A stretch of DNA of 64,000 bases, taken from the NCBI RefSeq assembly GCF_002287505.1, contig NZ_CP019688.1:2220674-2284673 (forward strand). Reading direction: 5' to 3'. This document shows, piece by piece, positions 43,461 to 53,287 of this stretch (position 1 is the stretch's first letter; each line of letters starts with the position of its first letter). The DNA comes from Corynebacterium glaucum (GTDB lineage Bacteria > Actinomycetota > Actinomycetes > Mycobacteriales > Mycobacteriaceae). The translations under genes and the position numbers were made by a program. A model generated the notes under the pieces. That model saw only the letters and a program-made list of their open reading frames with translations, searched no databases and had not been told where the DNA came from.

Positions 43461-44495
43461 TTACTTCGAAACCGACTTACCCACGGAGTGCAGGTCCTGG
43501 CACGCCTCGATGACGCGCTCGGACATGGCCTGCTCTGCCTTCTTCATGTAGGAGCGCGGGTCGTAGACCTTCTTGTTGCCCACCTCGCCGTCGATCTTCA
43601 GCACGCCGTCGTAATTCTGGAACATGTGGGTGACAATCGGGCGGGTGAACGCGTACTGGGTGTCGGTGTCCACGTTCATCTTCACCACGCCGTAGCCCAG
43701 CGCCTCCTCGATCTTCTCCTTCTCGGAGCCGGAGCCGCCGTGGAAGACGAAGTCGAACGGGTTCGCGCCGGCCTCGAGACCGAGCTTGCGCTCCGCGACC
43801 TTCTGACCCATGTCCAGCACCTCCGGGCGCAGCTTCACGTTGCCCGGCTTGTACACGCCGTGGACGTTGCCGAAGGTAGCGGCCAGCAGGTAGCGGCCGT
43901 TCTCGCCGGTACCCAGGGCGTCGATAGTCTTCTCAAAGTCCGCTTCGGAGGTGTAGAGGTTCGCGCCGGCCTTCGCCTCGACACCGTCCTCCTCGCCGCC
44001 AACGACGCCGATCTCCACCTCGAGGATGATGTTCGCGTTGTGCGCCTTCTGCAACAGTTCCTGCGCGATCTCCAGGTTCTCATCGATCGGCACAGCGGAA
44101 CCGTCCCACATGTGGGACTGGAACAGCGGCAGCTCGCCGCGGTCAACGCGCTCCTGCGAGATGGCGATCAACGGACGCACGTACTCGTCGAGCACTTCCT
44201 TCTGGCAGTGGTCGGTGTGCAGCGCGATGTTGACGTCGTAGTTCTTCGCCACCTCGTGTGCGAACGCAGCGAGCGCCTGTGCGCCGACAACCTTGTTCTT
44301 AACGCCCGAGCCGGAACCGAACTCCGCGCCGCCGGTAGAGAACTGGATGATGCCGTCCGACTCCGCCTCGGCGAAGCCCTTGATGGCGGCGTTGATGGTC
44401 ACGGAGCTGGTGCAGTTGATGGCCGGGAACGCGTAGCCGCCCTGCTTCGCAGCGTCGAACATCTGCGCGTAGACCTCAGGAGTTGCAATTGGCAT
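43461..44495 (-). CDS. fba: Fructose-bisphosphate aldolase, class II
   Basis: A 344-residue zinc enzyme that cleaves fructose 1,6-bisphosphate in glycolysis. Class II landmarks are YAFPAINCTSSVTINAA, the zinc-binding VNIALHTDHCQKE, FVFHGGSGSEKEKI and VVKMNVDTDTQYAF. A GAGGAGG site is 6 bases before the ATG. It is transcribed alone, with a strong terminator. Confidence 0.97.
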   Translation of the reverse strand: MPIATPEVYAQMFDAAKQGGYAFPAINCTSSVTINAAIKGFAEAESDGIIQFSTGGAEFGSGSGVKNKVVGAQALAAFAHEVAKNYDVNIALHTDHCQKEVLDEYVRPLIAISQERVDRGELPLFQSHMWDGSAVPIDENLEIAQELLQKAHNANIILEVEIGVVGGEEDGVEAKAGANLYTSEADFEKTIDALGTGENGRYLLAATFGNVHGVYKPGNVKLRPEVLDMGQKVAERKLGLEAGANPFDFVFHGGSGSEKEKIEEALGYGVVKMNVDTDTQYAFTRPIVTHMFQNYDGVLKIDGEVGNKKVYDPRSYMKKAEQAMSERVIEACQDLHSVGKSVSK

Positions 44496-44589
44496 GTGGT
44501 TTCCTCCTCGTGGGAAAACTGCTTGAGAACCGTCTTACGCGTTCCAGTATGCCCCTTTGCGCGCGGCCGTGCAGGAGCCCCAGCGGCTG

Positions 44590-45783
44590 CTAATCTGCAG
44601 CTTCAATCGCCGCGGCAGCCTCGAGCAGCATCCAGCCGGCAAGTTGCACGGAGAGGTCGCGCTCATCGATCCGGAGGAGCCCAATCGTTTCGCTTATCGA
44701 CGACGGCCCCAAACCGTAGTTGTGTGGCAGCCGGGCATCTTTCGTCCAATCCGCAGGGAAAATCGGCAGGCCATCCACCTCGAGTCGGTGCGACCACAAC
44801 GATTCGGCCGAGGAGAGGACGAGGCGGGCCGCGATCTTCTTGGTGGCGATGTTTTCGCGCGAATCCTCCGGCAGACGCAGCGCGATGTCGGCGAGATAGC
44901 GCGCAAGAATGCCTTTGAACATGCCACCGTCTCCTTCGCCGGACTCCTCCTGCGGGCTGAGGATCACGCCCTGCGGATTGGCGAGGTGGAGCGCGATCGC
45001 TTGGATGATCGCGCGGATGTGGGTGATGTAGTACACCGACGCGTCGGCGCGCTCGGAGTACTCGAAGGAGTCAATGGCTTCGTCGTGGTCGAGGCCGACA
45101 TCCTCGCGCAGCGCAAGCGCGATCTCCAGGGACGCGCCCAGCACTGTGCCCTGGTTGTATGTATAGAGCTTTTCGATGAGCTCTGGGCCGTTCATGCGCA
45201 TCCGCAGCCCGTCGTAAAGCAAGCCCGTCTCTGTAATGAGGTTGTCGAAGATCCAATCCACGATCTGACGGGATTTGTCCAGGCGGCCGGTGCGCGAGAA
45301 GACGATCGCGGACGGCGCGTTAGACGGGACGTTGTAGAAGGTTTCGCCGGTTTTCCACGGCAGGACGCCGGTGATGGGGTCGATGCCGGCGAGGAGGTCG
45401 AACTCGAGGCCGTCGAGCGCGCTGGTGCGCTTGAGGCCGTCAAGCTGCAGCGCGCGGTTCCATGCGAGCGCGAGCCACGCCTTGTCGTCGTAGTAGTTGT
45501 TGGAGGTGAGCTTGCCTCTGTTGCGCCGCTGGATGCCGCGCAGGGTGTCGGCGATGCGGCGGCGGCGCGTTTTGGTGGGGCGGCGCAGGGCCGCGTCGAC
45601 CTGGCAGTCGAGGTACTGTGCTTGCCACCAGTAGTGCCAGTGCACGAACGCTTTGTCCTTGGCGCCCGCCGGCCAGGTGACCATCGCGAGGTTGGTCTTG
45701 GGAACGCCCCACACGCGCGCGGCATGGCGCTCTTGAATCGCGGATTCAGCCAGGTCAGCTCGGTGCGACCAGGTCTCAGGCAC
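44590..45783 (-). CDS. Glycoside hydrolase family 76 (alpha-1,6-mannanase-like)
   Basis: A 397-residue protein with the GH76 (alpha/alpha)6 pattern. SNNYYDDKAWLALAWNRA contains the paired catalytic Asp, and ILPWKTGETFYNVPSNAP-type and YTYNQGTVLGASLEIAL segments are typical. No signal peptide is visible, so it appears cytoplasmic. M. tuberculosis has a GH76 homologue (Rv0365c) near fba in the same way. A role in mannan or lipomannan turnover is inferred. Confidence 0.88.
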   Translation of the reverse strand: MPETWSHRADLAESAIQERHAARVWGVPKTNLAMVTWPAGAKDKAFVHWHYWWQAQYLDCQVDAALRRPTKTRRRRIADTLRGIQRRNRGKLTSNNYYDDKAWLALAWNRALQLDGLKRTSALDGLEFDLLAGIDPITGVLPWKTGETFYNVPSNAPSAIVFSRTGRLDKSRQIVDWIFDNLITETGLLYDGLRMRMNGPELIEKLYTYNQGTVLGASLEIALALREDVGLDHDEAIDSFEYSERADASVYYITHIRAIIQAIALHLANPQGVILSPQEESGEGDGGMFKGILARYLADIALRLPEDSRENIATKKIAARLVLSSAESLWSHRLEVDGLPIFPADWTKDARLPHNYGLGPSSISETIGLLRIDERDLSVQLAGWMLLEAAAAIEAAD

Positions 45784-45847
45784 GGACGGCTCCCTCTTTT
45801 GTTATCGGTCTGTGACCATCATGCCAGACGCAGACGTTGGGAATGCT

Positions 45848-46522
45848 TCACCATGCCTGAGAAATGTCTGCATGCTGGCGTACCCACGCGTGCATGGCGA
45901 TGCCAGCGGCAACCCCGGCGTTGATCGAGCGGGTCGAGCCGAACTGCGCAATCGAGCAGGTCATGGTCGCGGCCCGCTGCGCGTCGTCGGTCACGCCGGG
46001 GCCCTCTTGACCGAACAGCAACAGCGCGCGTTTCGGCAGCTTTGCGGTTTCCAGCGGCACGGACCCGGGTGTGTTGTCGATAGCCACAATGGTCAGCCCC
46101 GCCCCATGCGCGAACTCCGCGAGATCCGCCACCGTTTTGTGGTGACGGATGTGCTGGTAGCGGTCGGTCACCATCGCCCCGCGCCGGTTCCACCGCTTCT
46201 TGCCCACGATGTGCACCTCTTTGGCCAGGAACGCATTCGCGGTGCGCACGACTGTGCCGATGTTCATGTCGTGCTCGAAGTTCTCGATCGCCACGTGGAA
46301 ATCGTGGCGGCGTTTGTCCAGGTCGGCGACGATCGCGTCCAACGACCAGTAGCGGTACGCGTCGACCACGTTGCGGGTGTCACCCTCGCGCAGCAATGTC
46401 TCGTCGAAACGCGGGTTCGAGGGCCACTCCCCCTCCCACGGCCCGGCACCGTGGCGGGCTTCGGTCCACTCGGTCGGCCCGGGAACGGCGTTGGGGTCGG
46501 CGTTGGGGTTACTCGAGTCCAA
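45848..46522 (-). CDS. SpoU/TrmH-family RNA 2'-O-methyltransferase
   Basis: The SPOUT motifs are present: HDMNIGTVVRTANAFLA, ALLLFGQEGPGV and SINAGVAAGIAMHAW. The start is uncertain. No ATG lies between the pyrE stop and the conserved region, and a TTG at 46522 (LDSSNPNADP follows) would overlap pyrE by 14 bases and give about 224 residues. An ATG at 46618 would lie deep inside pyrE. The substrate is tRNA or rRNA. The order with pyrE matches M. tuberculosis Rv0380c-Rv0382c. Confidence 0.85.
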   Translation of the reverse strand: MDSSNPNADPNAVPGPTEWTEARHGAGPWEGEWPSNPRFDETLLREGDTRNVVDAYRYWSLDAIVADLDKRRHDFHVAIENFEHDMNIGTVVRTANAFLAKEVHIVGKKRWNRRGAMVTDRYQHIRHHKTVADLAEFAHGAGLTIVAIDNTPGSVPLETAKLPKRALLLFGQEGPGVTDDAQRAATMTCSIAQFGSTRSINAGVAAGIAMHAWVRQHADISQAW

Positions 46523-47048
46523 GGTCGGAGAGTCCGAGGAGGTAGCGGTAGTCCAGGCCGGCGTCGGCAAGCACTTGATTAGCCCCGGTCGCACGGTCGA
46601 CGACGGTGGCGACCGCAACCACCTCGGCCCCTTCCTCGCGGCACGCCTCCACCGCGGTCAGCGGCGAGTTGCCGGTGGTCGTTGTGTCCTCCACCACCAG
46701 CACCCGCTTGCCCACAATCGACGGCCCCTCGATCCGGCGCTGCATCCCGTGCTTCTTCGCTTCCTTACGCACCACGAAGGCATCGATCGGGCGACCGTCC
46801 GCGTGCATCACGGCGGTAGCGACCGGGTCCGCACCCAGGGTCAGCCCGCCAACGGCATCGAACTCGAGGTCCTCAGTGAGCTCGCGGATCAGCGCACCGA
46901 TCAGCGGACTCGCCTCGTGGTGCAAGGTGGCACGACGCAGGTCAACGTAGTAATCGGCTTCACGTCCGGACGACAGCGTGACCTTGCCGTGCACCACTGC
47001 CAGCTCTTTGACCAGCTCAGCGAGGCGGGCTTTTTTGGCATCATTCAT
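46509..47048 (-). CDS. pyrE: Orotate phosphoribosyltransferase
   Basis: A 179-residue enzyme (start MNDAKKARLAELVKEL) that makes orotidine 5'-phosphate from orotate and PRPP. The PRPP-binding motif is VLVVEDTTTTGNSPLTAV, and VDLRRATLHHEASPLIG is typical of the N-terminal half. It overlaps the upstream membrane-protein gene by 8 bases. Confidence 0.95.
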   Translation of the reverse strand: MNDAKKARLAELVKELAVVHGKVTLSSGREADYYVDLRRATLHHEASPLIGALIRELTEDLEFDAVGGLTLGADPVATAVMHADGRPIDAFVVRKEAKKHGMQRRIEGPSIVGKRVLVVEDTTTTGNSPLTAVEACREEGAEVVAVATVVDRATGANQVLADAGLDYRYLLGLSDLGLE

Positions 47049-47997
47049 CGGTGGGCTCCTTCGGGCTCGGCATCTCCGTTGCATTCTCCGTGCTTCCGAA
47101 GATAGACGGCGGCGCCATCGTGCGGCGCGCCCGGGTCAGATCGCTCGGATTGTGCGCGGTCTCTGCGATGCCATCGGCAATCGCGCTCACCTGGTCACCA
47201 CCAAGCGCGTGCTCCTGCGCCGGCCCGCGCACCGCGCCGGTCGTGCGCGTCGGCAGCGCAAGCGGTTCCTCGGGACGCTGAACCTTCGGCGTGTTCAGCG
47301 GCTCCTCGACCTCGGCCTCAACCGGAGCCACTACCAGCTTCGGCTCGGGCTCCGGCGCGTCCGGAATGTCGCGGGTGGGAAACGGCACCGCCAGCGGCTG
47401 TGGGTTCGCGGGCGGGAGGGTCCGCGCGGCGTCGGCGAGCCTGGCCAGCGGCTCAAACGCGGCCTCCCACTCGCCCAGCTGCACGCCCTCGCCCACCTCC
47501 GCCAGCACCCACTCGCTCTCAAACCACACCGCAACCACAGTTGCGGGCAGGAGGTCGAGCGCATCGCGCACTCGCTTATCGACGAAGCGTTGCGCCACCC
47601 CAGCGTCCGTCCCGAACACAGCGAAATCCCCGGCCTTCGCCACCTCAACGAGGTCTTCCGACGACGCCGCGTCGAAACCGTCGCGGCGCATGTCCACGAC
47701 CACGTCGCTCACCGCGCCGGTGCTCATGGCGACCACCGTGGTCGGGCCAACATCGGCAACAACCGTCTCGTGTCCACCCCAGTTGCCAGTGGCCACGTTG
47801 GTTATGGCCGACCCGGTGGCCGCGGCGCCGCGTTGCCATTCGTCGACAAGCGATGTGTCCTGCTTGACGTAGCTGAAACCATTCGCCTCGGCCCAGGATT
47901 TGCGCCCGCGGTTAGGTGCCGACGAGTCGGACACCCACAGCCACACGCCGGCGATGAGCAGGACAATCGCCAGACAGATAATTAAGTATGCCATCAA
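47041..47997 (-). CDS. Conserved membrane-anchored protein (Rv0383c-like)
   Basis: A 318-residue protein with one N-terminal helix (AYLIICLAIVLLIAGVWLWV). A mixed alpha/beta domain of about 160 residues follows, then a Pro/Glu-rich tail. No enzymatic motif was recognised. Its place between pyrE and clpB matches Rv0383c in M. tuberculosis, described only as a conserved secreted or membrane protein. Anchoring with the domain outside the membrane is likely from the helix position. Confidence 0.75.
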   Translation of the reverse strand: MMAYLIICLAIVLLIAGVWLWVSDSSAPNRGRKSWAEANGFSYVKQDTSLVDEWQRGAAATGSAITNVATGNWGGHETVVADVGPTTVVAMSTGAVSDVVVDMRRDGFDAASSEDLVEVAKAGDFAVFGTDAGVAQRFVDKRVRDALDLLPATVVAVWFESEWVLAEVGEGVQLGEWEAAFEPLARLADAARTLPPANPQPLAVPFPTRDIPDAPEPEPKLVVAPVEAEVEEPLNTPKVQRPEEPLALPTRTTGAVRGPAQEHALGGDQVSAIADGIAETAHNPSDLTRARRTMAPPSIFGSTENATEMPSPKEPTDE

Positions 47998-48058
47998 GAC
48001 GTGATGTTACTGCTCGGCGCGGCGTTTCCGCCGGTGGCACGGCCGAAAAGCGGCGTGG

Positions 48059-48913
48059 CTACATGTTGGTTGCGAGCGGGTTCTTCGGGTCTGCCGACCA
48101 CTGCGACCAGCCGCCCACGAAGTGCGTGAGCACCGGCAGGCCCGCATGCGCCATCGCGGCGAGCATCAGGGAGGAGTGGTTACCGGAACCGGAGTAGACA
48201 ATCGCGTCCTGCGGGTCGGTCTCAGGGGTGATGCCGAGGCCGGCGAAGATCTCGCGGATCGTGCCCGGGTCCTTCACCTTCACCTGATCGTGCTCGCCGT
48301 GCTTGATAAACAGCTCATCCACGGGCAGGTTCTGCGCGCTCGGGATGTGCCCGGCGCGCAGGTCGAAGACTTCGCGGCGGCCGTCGAAACGGTTCTTGGA
48401 GCGGGCGTCGATAAGCGTGCCCTCGAAAGCCTTGACTTCCTCGATGCTGGCGACGGGCATGTGCCCCTCTGACACCTCGACCTCGCGCGGCACGACGACA
48501 TTGCCGGGGCCGGCGACCGTGTCGAAGCCGTCGCCGTCCCAATCGGCGAAGCCGCCGTCCAGGATGAACACGTCTTCAATGCCAGCCCAGCGCAGAATGA
48601 ACCATGCGCGAGAGGCGAACAAGCCGTTGCCGCGGTCGTAGATGTAGGTCGGGCGGCCCGGCTCGATGCCCCACTCCTTGGTTGCCTTCGCCACAACGTC
48701 AATGCTGGGCATTGGGTTGCGGCCTTCGTAGCGGCCCGGCATGCCAGCGAGCTGCGACGCGGGATCGCAAAACACCGCCGTCGGGATGTGCTCGGATTGG
48801 AACTTCGACCAAGCTTTGCCATCGGTGCGCTCCCACAGGGCGGCGATGATGGTGTGCTTCTGGCCAGTCTTGATGCGTTCGTTCAGGGCTTCAGCGGAGA
48901 CAAAGACGCTCAT
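48059..48913 (-). CDS. Thiosulfate sulfurtransferase-like protein with Ser in place of catalytic Cys
   Basis: A 284-residue two-domain rhodanese-like protein starting MSVFVSAEALNERI. The domain landmarks are clear: VFILDGGFADWDGDG, GTLIDARSKNRFDG, GHIPSAQNLPVDELF and FVGGWSQWSADPKNP. The active-site loop of the second domain reads IVYSGSGNHSS where active enzymes have a Cys (usually YCGSG). Only one Cys occurs in the whole protein, in the first domain (AVFCDPASQ). It may be inactive or work differently. Confidence 0.85.
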   Translation of the reverse strand: MSVFVSAEALNERIKTGQKHTIIAALWERTDGKAWSKFQSEHIPTAVFCDPASQLAGMPGRYEGRNPMPSIDVVAKATKEWGIEPGRPTYIYDRGNGLFASRAWFILRWAGIEDVFILDGGFADWDGDGFDTVAGPGNVVVPREVEVSEGHMPVASIEEVKAFEGTLIDARSKNRFDGRREVFDLRAGHIPSAQNLPVDELFIKHGEHDQVKVKDPGTIREIFAGLGITPETDPQDAIVYSGSGNHSSLMLAAMAHAGLPVLTHFVGGWSQWSADPKNPLATNM

Positions 48914-48933
48914 GCGAGCCAGTCTAGCCGTGG

Positions 48934-49347
48934 TTAGGCCATGTAGCCGGGGGCTTGCTGGATTGCACCGTCGGACTCGAGGCCATCGAGCCACTCCATG
49001 ATCCCCTCACGCGGGCAGTCCGCCCCAATTGACGCCGCGAGCATCCCGCCGGGGCCCAGTTCTACGCGGCACCCGAACGCGAGCAGCGTCTCCGCGATCT
49101 GATTCGGCTCCTCCGTCTCCGGCAGGATCCGAATTGTCGACGCCCCTCCGCGCACCACCACACGGTCCACATGGAACTGCCCGCCGACCAGCACGCATTC
49201 GACGATGTCGCCGAGCGCCAGCGCCGTGTCCACAAATGGCACGCTCGCCACCACGAAGTGGTTGCTGGTCAGTTGCTGCGCCGCAAGCTGCTCGTTCTCC
49301 ACACCCGGAAGCGCGACGCGGGTGGTGATCGTCGTGGTCGGCTCCAT
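48934..49347 (-). CDS. DUF4265-like protein
   Basis: A 137-residue protein beginning MEPTTTITTRVALPG. The segment HFVVASVPFVDTALALGDIV resembles the core of DUF4265 (a xxPFxxxxLxLGDxV pattern), followed by a beta-rich half. No signal or helix is present. The function is unknown. It lies just upstream of the rhodanese-like gene on the same strand. Confidence 0.6.
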   Translation of the reverse strand: MEPTTTITTRVALPGVENEQLAAQQLTSNHFVVASVPFVDTALALGDIVECVLVGGQFHVDRVVVRGGASTIRILPETEEPNQIAETLLAFGCRVELGPGGMLAASIGADCPREGIMEWLDGLESDGAIQQAPGYMA

Positions 49348-49368
49348 GCGTGCAGTCTAGAGCAGTTT

Positions 49369-49379
49369 GCTTATCGACG
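49369..49379 (+). repeat. Intergenic copy of the 11-mer GCTTATCGACG
   Basis: This copy is in the 63-base gap between the DUF4265-like and adh genes. It extends to TTGCTTATCGACGGC, which is also found at 56415 and nearly at 8586. Confidence 0.9.
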
Positions 49380-49410
49380 GCCCCTTGTACGCGCTCCCGT
49401 CGCGTACCGG

Positions 49411-50442
49411 CTAGTACTTAATCGCCATGCGGCCGCTGATCTTGCCCTTGCGCATGTTCTCGAACACGTCGTTGACGTCGTCGAGTTCGCACGCAGTCAC
49501 GTGCGGCTTGACCAAACCGCGGGCGTAGAAGTCCAGGGCCTCCGCCATGTCCTGGCGGGTGCCCACGAGGGAGCCGCGGATGGTGATGCCGCGCAGGACG
49601 ATATCGAAGATCGGTGCCGGGAAGTCTCCCGGCGGCAGGCCGTTGAACACGATTGTGCCGTTGCTACGGGTCATGGCGATGGCCTGGCCGAACGCGTCCG
49701 GGTGGACTGCCGTGACCAGCACGCCGTGGGAGCCGCCGTCCGTGAACTCCTGGACTGCCTCGCCCGGGTCGCGGTCTTTTGCGTTGACGGCGAATTCGGC
49801 ACCGAGCTCACGGGCCAACTCGAGCTTGTCGTCCGCGACGTCGACGGCGATGACGCGCATCCCCATCGCCACGCCGTACTGCACCGCGAGGTGGCCCAAG
49901 CCGCCGATGCCGGAGATGGTCATGAACTGGCCAGGCTTGGTCTGAGCTTCCTTGAGGCCCTTGTACACCGTCACGCCTGCGCAGAGGATCGGTGCAACCT
50001 CAACCGGGTCAACGCCGTCCGGAATACGTGGCGCGTAGCGGGTATCCACCAGCATGTACTCGCCGAATGATCCGTCGACGGTGTAGCCGCCGTACTGGGC
50101 ATTGTGGCAGTAGGTTTCGCGGCCGGTGCGACAAAACTCGCACTCGCCGCACGCGGACCAGAGCCAAGCATTGCCCACCATGTCGCCGACGGCTACCGAG
50201 CGCTCACCCGGGCCGAGCTCGACGATCTCGCCCACGCCTTCGTGGCCAGGCACAAACGGCGGTTTAGGCTTGACGGGCCAGTCACCTTCGACGGCGTGCA
50301 GGTCGGTATGGCAGATACCCGAGGCATGGAGTTTTACCAGCGCTTGGAACGGGCCCGGCTTGGGCAGATCCAAGTCACGAACAGTGACATCGGGGCCGAA
50401 TTGCTCAGCCACGGCAGCTCGCATGGTGTTTGGGGTGGACAT
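49411..50442 (-). CDS. adhA: Zinc-dependent alcohol dehydrogenase
   Basis: A 343-residue medium-chain dehydrogenase. The start at 50442 (MSTPNTMRAAVAEQF) has GGAAAGG at a good distance; an in-frame ATG at 50481 lacks one. The catalytic zinc site is ASGICHTDLHAVEGDWP with GHEGVGEIVELG, the structural zinc Cys set is CGECEFCRTGRETYC, and the Rossmann motif is GIGGLGHLAVQYG. The sequence fits the AdhA group used for ethanol oxidation in corynebacteria. Substrate range is inferred. Confidence 0.92.
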   Translation of the reverse strand: MSTPNTMRAAVAEQFGPDVTVRDLDLPKPGPFQALVKLHASGICHTDLHAVEGDWPVKPKPPFVPGHEGVGEIVELGPGERSVAVGDMVGNAWLWSACGECEFCRTGRETYCHNAQYGGYTVDGSFGEYMLVDTRYAPRIPDGVDPVEVAPILCAGVTVYKGLKEAQTKPGQFMTISGIGGLGHLAVQYGVAMGMRVIAVDVADDKLELARELGAEFAVNAKDRDPGEAVQEFTDGGSHGVLVTAVHPDAFGQAIAMTRSNGTIVFNGLPPGDFPAPIFDIVLRGITIRGSLVGTRQDMAEALDFYARGLVKPHVTACELDDVNDVFENMRKGKISGRMAIKY

Positions 50443-50521
50443 CGCAACGGTACCTTTCCAGTCGGAGAATGAATGTGCCATGAGTCACACTAGGAGTTCC
50501 CAAGAGGAAAGTAAATAGAAA

Positions 50522-50545
50522 GACGACCCGTGTTACCGGGTCGCT
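50522..50545 (-). terminator. Terminator after clpB
   Basis: GACCCG pairs with CGGGTC around TGTTAC, with AAAG/CTTT extending the stem. It lies between the clpB stop and adhA. It is rather short but well placed. Confidence 0.65.
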
Positions 50546-50555
50546 TTCTGATCAG

Positions 50556-53105
50556 TTACCTCGCGTTGACGTCGAGCATCTCGCCGCCGTCGGCTACGTC
50601 GACGTGGACCGCGTCGCCGTCGCGGATGTCACCTGCGAGCAGCTTCTTTGCCAGCCGGTCGCCGATCGCTTGCTGGATCAAGCGGCGCAGCGGGCGTGCA
50701 CCGTACGCCGGGTCATACCCGCGGTCGGCCAGCCAGGACTTGGCGGCATCCGAGACGTCGAGAGTGAGCCGTCGTGCAGCGAGCCGCTCTGCCAGACCCT
50801 CGAGCTGGATCTCCACGATGCCCACCAGCTGATCCTGGGTGAGCGGCTCGAAGACCACCACGTCGTCAAGACGGTTGATGAACTCCGGCTTGAAGTGGTG
50901 CTTCACCGCCTCCATGATCTGCTCGCGGTTGCCGCCCGCGCCCAGGTTGGACGTCAGGATGATCACCGTGTTGCGGAAATCGACGGTGCGCCCCTGGCCG
51001 TCGGTAAGCCGGCCCTCGTCGAGCACCTGAAGCAGCACGTCGAAGACGTCCGGGTGAGCCTTCTCCACTTCGTCGAAGAGCACGAGCGAGTACGGGCGAC
51101 GGCGCACCGCCTCGGTGAGCTGGCCGCCAGCGTCGTAGCCGACATATCCCGGAGGGGCACCGACCAGGCGGGCGACGGAGTGCTTCTCGCCGTACTCGCT
51201 CATGTCGATGCGGACCATGGCGGACTCATCGTCGAAGAGGAATTCCGCGAGCGCCTTCGCCAGCTCCGTCTTACCCACGCCGGTCGGGCCGAGGAAGAGG
51301 AACGAACCGATCGGACGGTTGGGGTCCGCCACGCCGGCGCGCGAACGGCGCACCGCATCGGAGACTGCAACGACTGCCTCTTTCTGGCCGACGACGCGGC
51401 CCGCCAGCACCGACTCCATGTTGAGCAGCTTCTCGGTCTCGCCCTGCATCATCTTGCCCGCCGGGATGCCGGTCCACGAGGACACAACCTCCGCGATGAC
51501 ATCGGGCGTGACTTCCTCCTCCAGCATGGTCTTGGTGCTGGCCTGGCTTTCGGCAGCTGCGACCTCCGCCTCGAGCTCCGGGATGCGCCCGTAGCGCAGC
51601 TCGGAGACCTTGGCGTAGTCGCCTTCGCGCTCCGCGATCTCGGACTCGTTGCGCAGGCGTTCGAGTTCCTCCTTCGCGGACTGGACCTTGTTCACCTCGC
51701 CCTTCTCGTTCTCCCAGCGCGCCTTCATCTCGCCGAGCTTTTCACGCTGATCGGCGAGTTCCTGGCGCAGGTCGGACAGGCGCTGCTGCGAAGCCGCGTC
51801 GTTCTCCTTCGCCAAAGCGATCTCTTCGATCTCAAGGCGACGGACCACGCGCTCAAGCTCGTCGATCTCCTGCGGGGAGGAGTCGATCTGCATGCGCAGG
51901 CGCGAGCCGGCCTCGTCGACCAAGTCGATCGCCTTGTCCGGCAGGAAGCGGTTAGTGATGTAGCGGTTGGACAGCTCGGCGGCAGCGACCAGGGCAGAGT
52001 CCTGGATGCGCACACCGTGGTGCACCTCGTAGCGCTCCTTCAAACCACGCAGGATGCCGATCGTGTCCTCAACGGTCGGCTCACCCACGTAGACCTGCTG
52101 GAAGCGGCGCTCCAGCGCGGCGTCCTTCTCGATGTACTGGCGGTATTCATCCAGCGTCGTCGCACCGACGAGGCGCAGCTCGCCGCGGGCCAGCATCGGC
52201 TTGATCATGTTGCCCGCGTCCATCGCTCCCTCGCCAGACGCGCCAGCGCCGACGATGGTGTGCAGCTCATCGATAAAGGTGATGATTTCGCCGTCCGAGG
52301 ACTTGATCTCATCCAGCACCGCCTTGAGGCGCTCCTCGAACTCGCCGCGGAACTTCGCGCCTGCGACCATCGAGCCGAGGTCGAGCGAGATCAGCGTCTT
52401 GCCCTTCAAGCTCTCCGGCACGTCGCCGGCGACGATGCGGCGGGCGAGGCCCTCGACTACTGCGGTCTTACCGACGCCAGGCTCACCGATCAGCACCGGG
52501 TTGTTCTTCGTGCGGCGGGAAAGCACCTGCACAACGCGGCGGATCTCGGCATCACGGCCAATCACCGGGTCGATCTTGCCCTCACGCGCGCGTGCAGTCA
52601 GGTCAGTGGAGTACTTCTCCAGTGCCTGGAACTGCTGCTCCGGGTCCTCAGAAGTGACCTTCTTCGAGCCGCGCACGGACGGGAAGGCACCCTTCAGCAC
52701 CTCGTAAGTCGCACCGCGCTTCTTCAGCAGCTCGGCCGCTTCATCGCCACCCTTCGCGATGGCAGCGAGCAGCACCTCGGTGGACACGAACTCGTCACCG
52801 AGCTCACCGGCCAGCTCCTGCGCGGCGTTGATCGCGTTGAGCGCATCACGGTTGAAATTCGGGTTCGCTAAATTCTGGCCCTCAGCCTTGGGGTATCCGT
52901 CCGTGATCTGCGCCGCCTCGCGGGCGACGGTGTCCGGATCGACGCCCGTGGCCTTCAACACGGGAGCGGCAATGCCCTCGTCCTGCGTCAAAATCGCCTC
53001 AAGCAGGTGCGCTGGGCGGATGTCCGGGTTGCCAGCTGCCGACGCTTTTTGCAGCGCCTGCCGAATCGCCTCCTGCGTCTTCGTGGTGGGGTTAAACGTT
53101 CCCAT
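50556..53105 (-). CDS. clpB: ATP-dependent chaperone ClpB
   Basis: An 849-residue AAA+ disaggregase. It has the N-terminal Clp_N repeats, the first ATPase domain with [13 protein letters not shown] (near residue 205), the coiled-coil M-domain (about 410-530, Glu/Arg/Lys-rich) and the second ATPase domain with [13 protein letters not shown] (near 605). The length is normal. AAGGAG precedes the ATG. Together with DnaK, DnaJ and GrpE it solubilises aggregated proteins. The promoter resembles SigH-controlled heat-shock promoters. Confidence 0.97.
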   Translation of the reverse strand: MGTFNPTTKTQEAIRQALQKASAAGNPDIRPAHLLEAILTQDEGIAAPVLKATGVDPDTVAREAAQITDGYPKAEGQNLANPNFNRDALNAINAAQELAGELGDEFVSTEVLLAAIAKGGDEAAELLKKRGATYEVLKGAFPSVRGSKKVTSEDPEQQFQALEKYSTDLTARAREGKIDPVIGRDAEIRRVVQVLSRRTKNNPVLIGEPGVGKTAVVEGLARRIVAGDVPESLKGKTLISLDLGSMVAGAKFRGEFEERLKAVLDEIKSSDGEIITFIDELHTIVGAGASGEGAMDAGNMIKPMLARGELRLVGATTLDEYRQYIEKDAALERRFQQVYVGEPTVEDTIGILRGLKERYEVHHGVRIQDSALVAAAELSNRYITNRFLPDKAIDLVDEAGSRLRMQIDSSPQEIDELERVVRRLEIEEIALAKENDAASQQRLSDLRQELADQREKLGEMKARWENEKGEVNKVQSAKEELERLRNESEIAEREGDYAKVSELRYGRIPELEAEVAAAESQASTKTMLEEEVTPDVIAEVVSSWTGIPAGKMMQGETEKLLNMESVLAGRVVGQKEAVVAVSDAVRRSRAGVADPNRPIGSFLFLGPTGVGKTELAKALAEFLFDDESAMVRIDMSEYGEKHSVARLVGAPPGYVGYDAGGQLTEAVRRRPYSLVLFDEVEKAHPDVFDVLLQVLDEGRLTDGQGRTVDFRNTVIILTSNLGAGGNREQIMEAVKHHFKPEFINRLDDVVVFEPLTQDQLVGIVEIQLEGLAERLAARRLTLDVSDAAKSWLADRGYDPAYGARPLRRLIQQAIGDRLAKKLLAGDIRDGDAVHVDVADGGEMLDVNAR

Positions 53106-53150
53106 CAGTCGCGTTACTCCTTCGTCTAATTACTTGGTTCTCGCTAGACG

Positions 53151-53177
53151 TAACGCACACGGAGTTGAGTCTGTTCC
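53151..53177 (-). promoter_or_regulatory. SigH-type promoter of clpB
   Basis: On the minus strand GGAACA (53172-53177) is followed after 16 bases by CGTTA (53151-53155). This matches the corynebacterial SigH pattern GGAAT/C...GTT. An ACTCAA half-site of the HspR operator HAIR overlaps the spacer, but the partner half is not evident. Confidence 0.6.
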
Positions 53178-53287
53178 TATCAATCCCAAAATTTCTGGAA
53201 AAAGTTGCGCGGGGGCCGCTAAGGTTCGCCCTGGGCTTGCGCGACCAAACCACGACAAGATGCGCGACCACGGCGACCCACAGCCAC

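Noticed and set aside
50604..52871. 755-residue open frame on the plus strand opposite clpB
   Set aside because: High-GC codon bias keeps the antisense frame open. The sequence is rich in His, Arg and Val without a domain, and clpB is certain.
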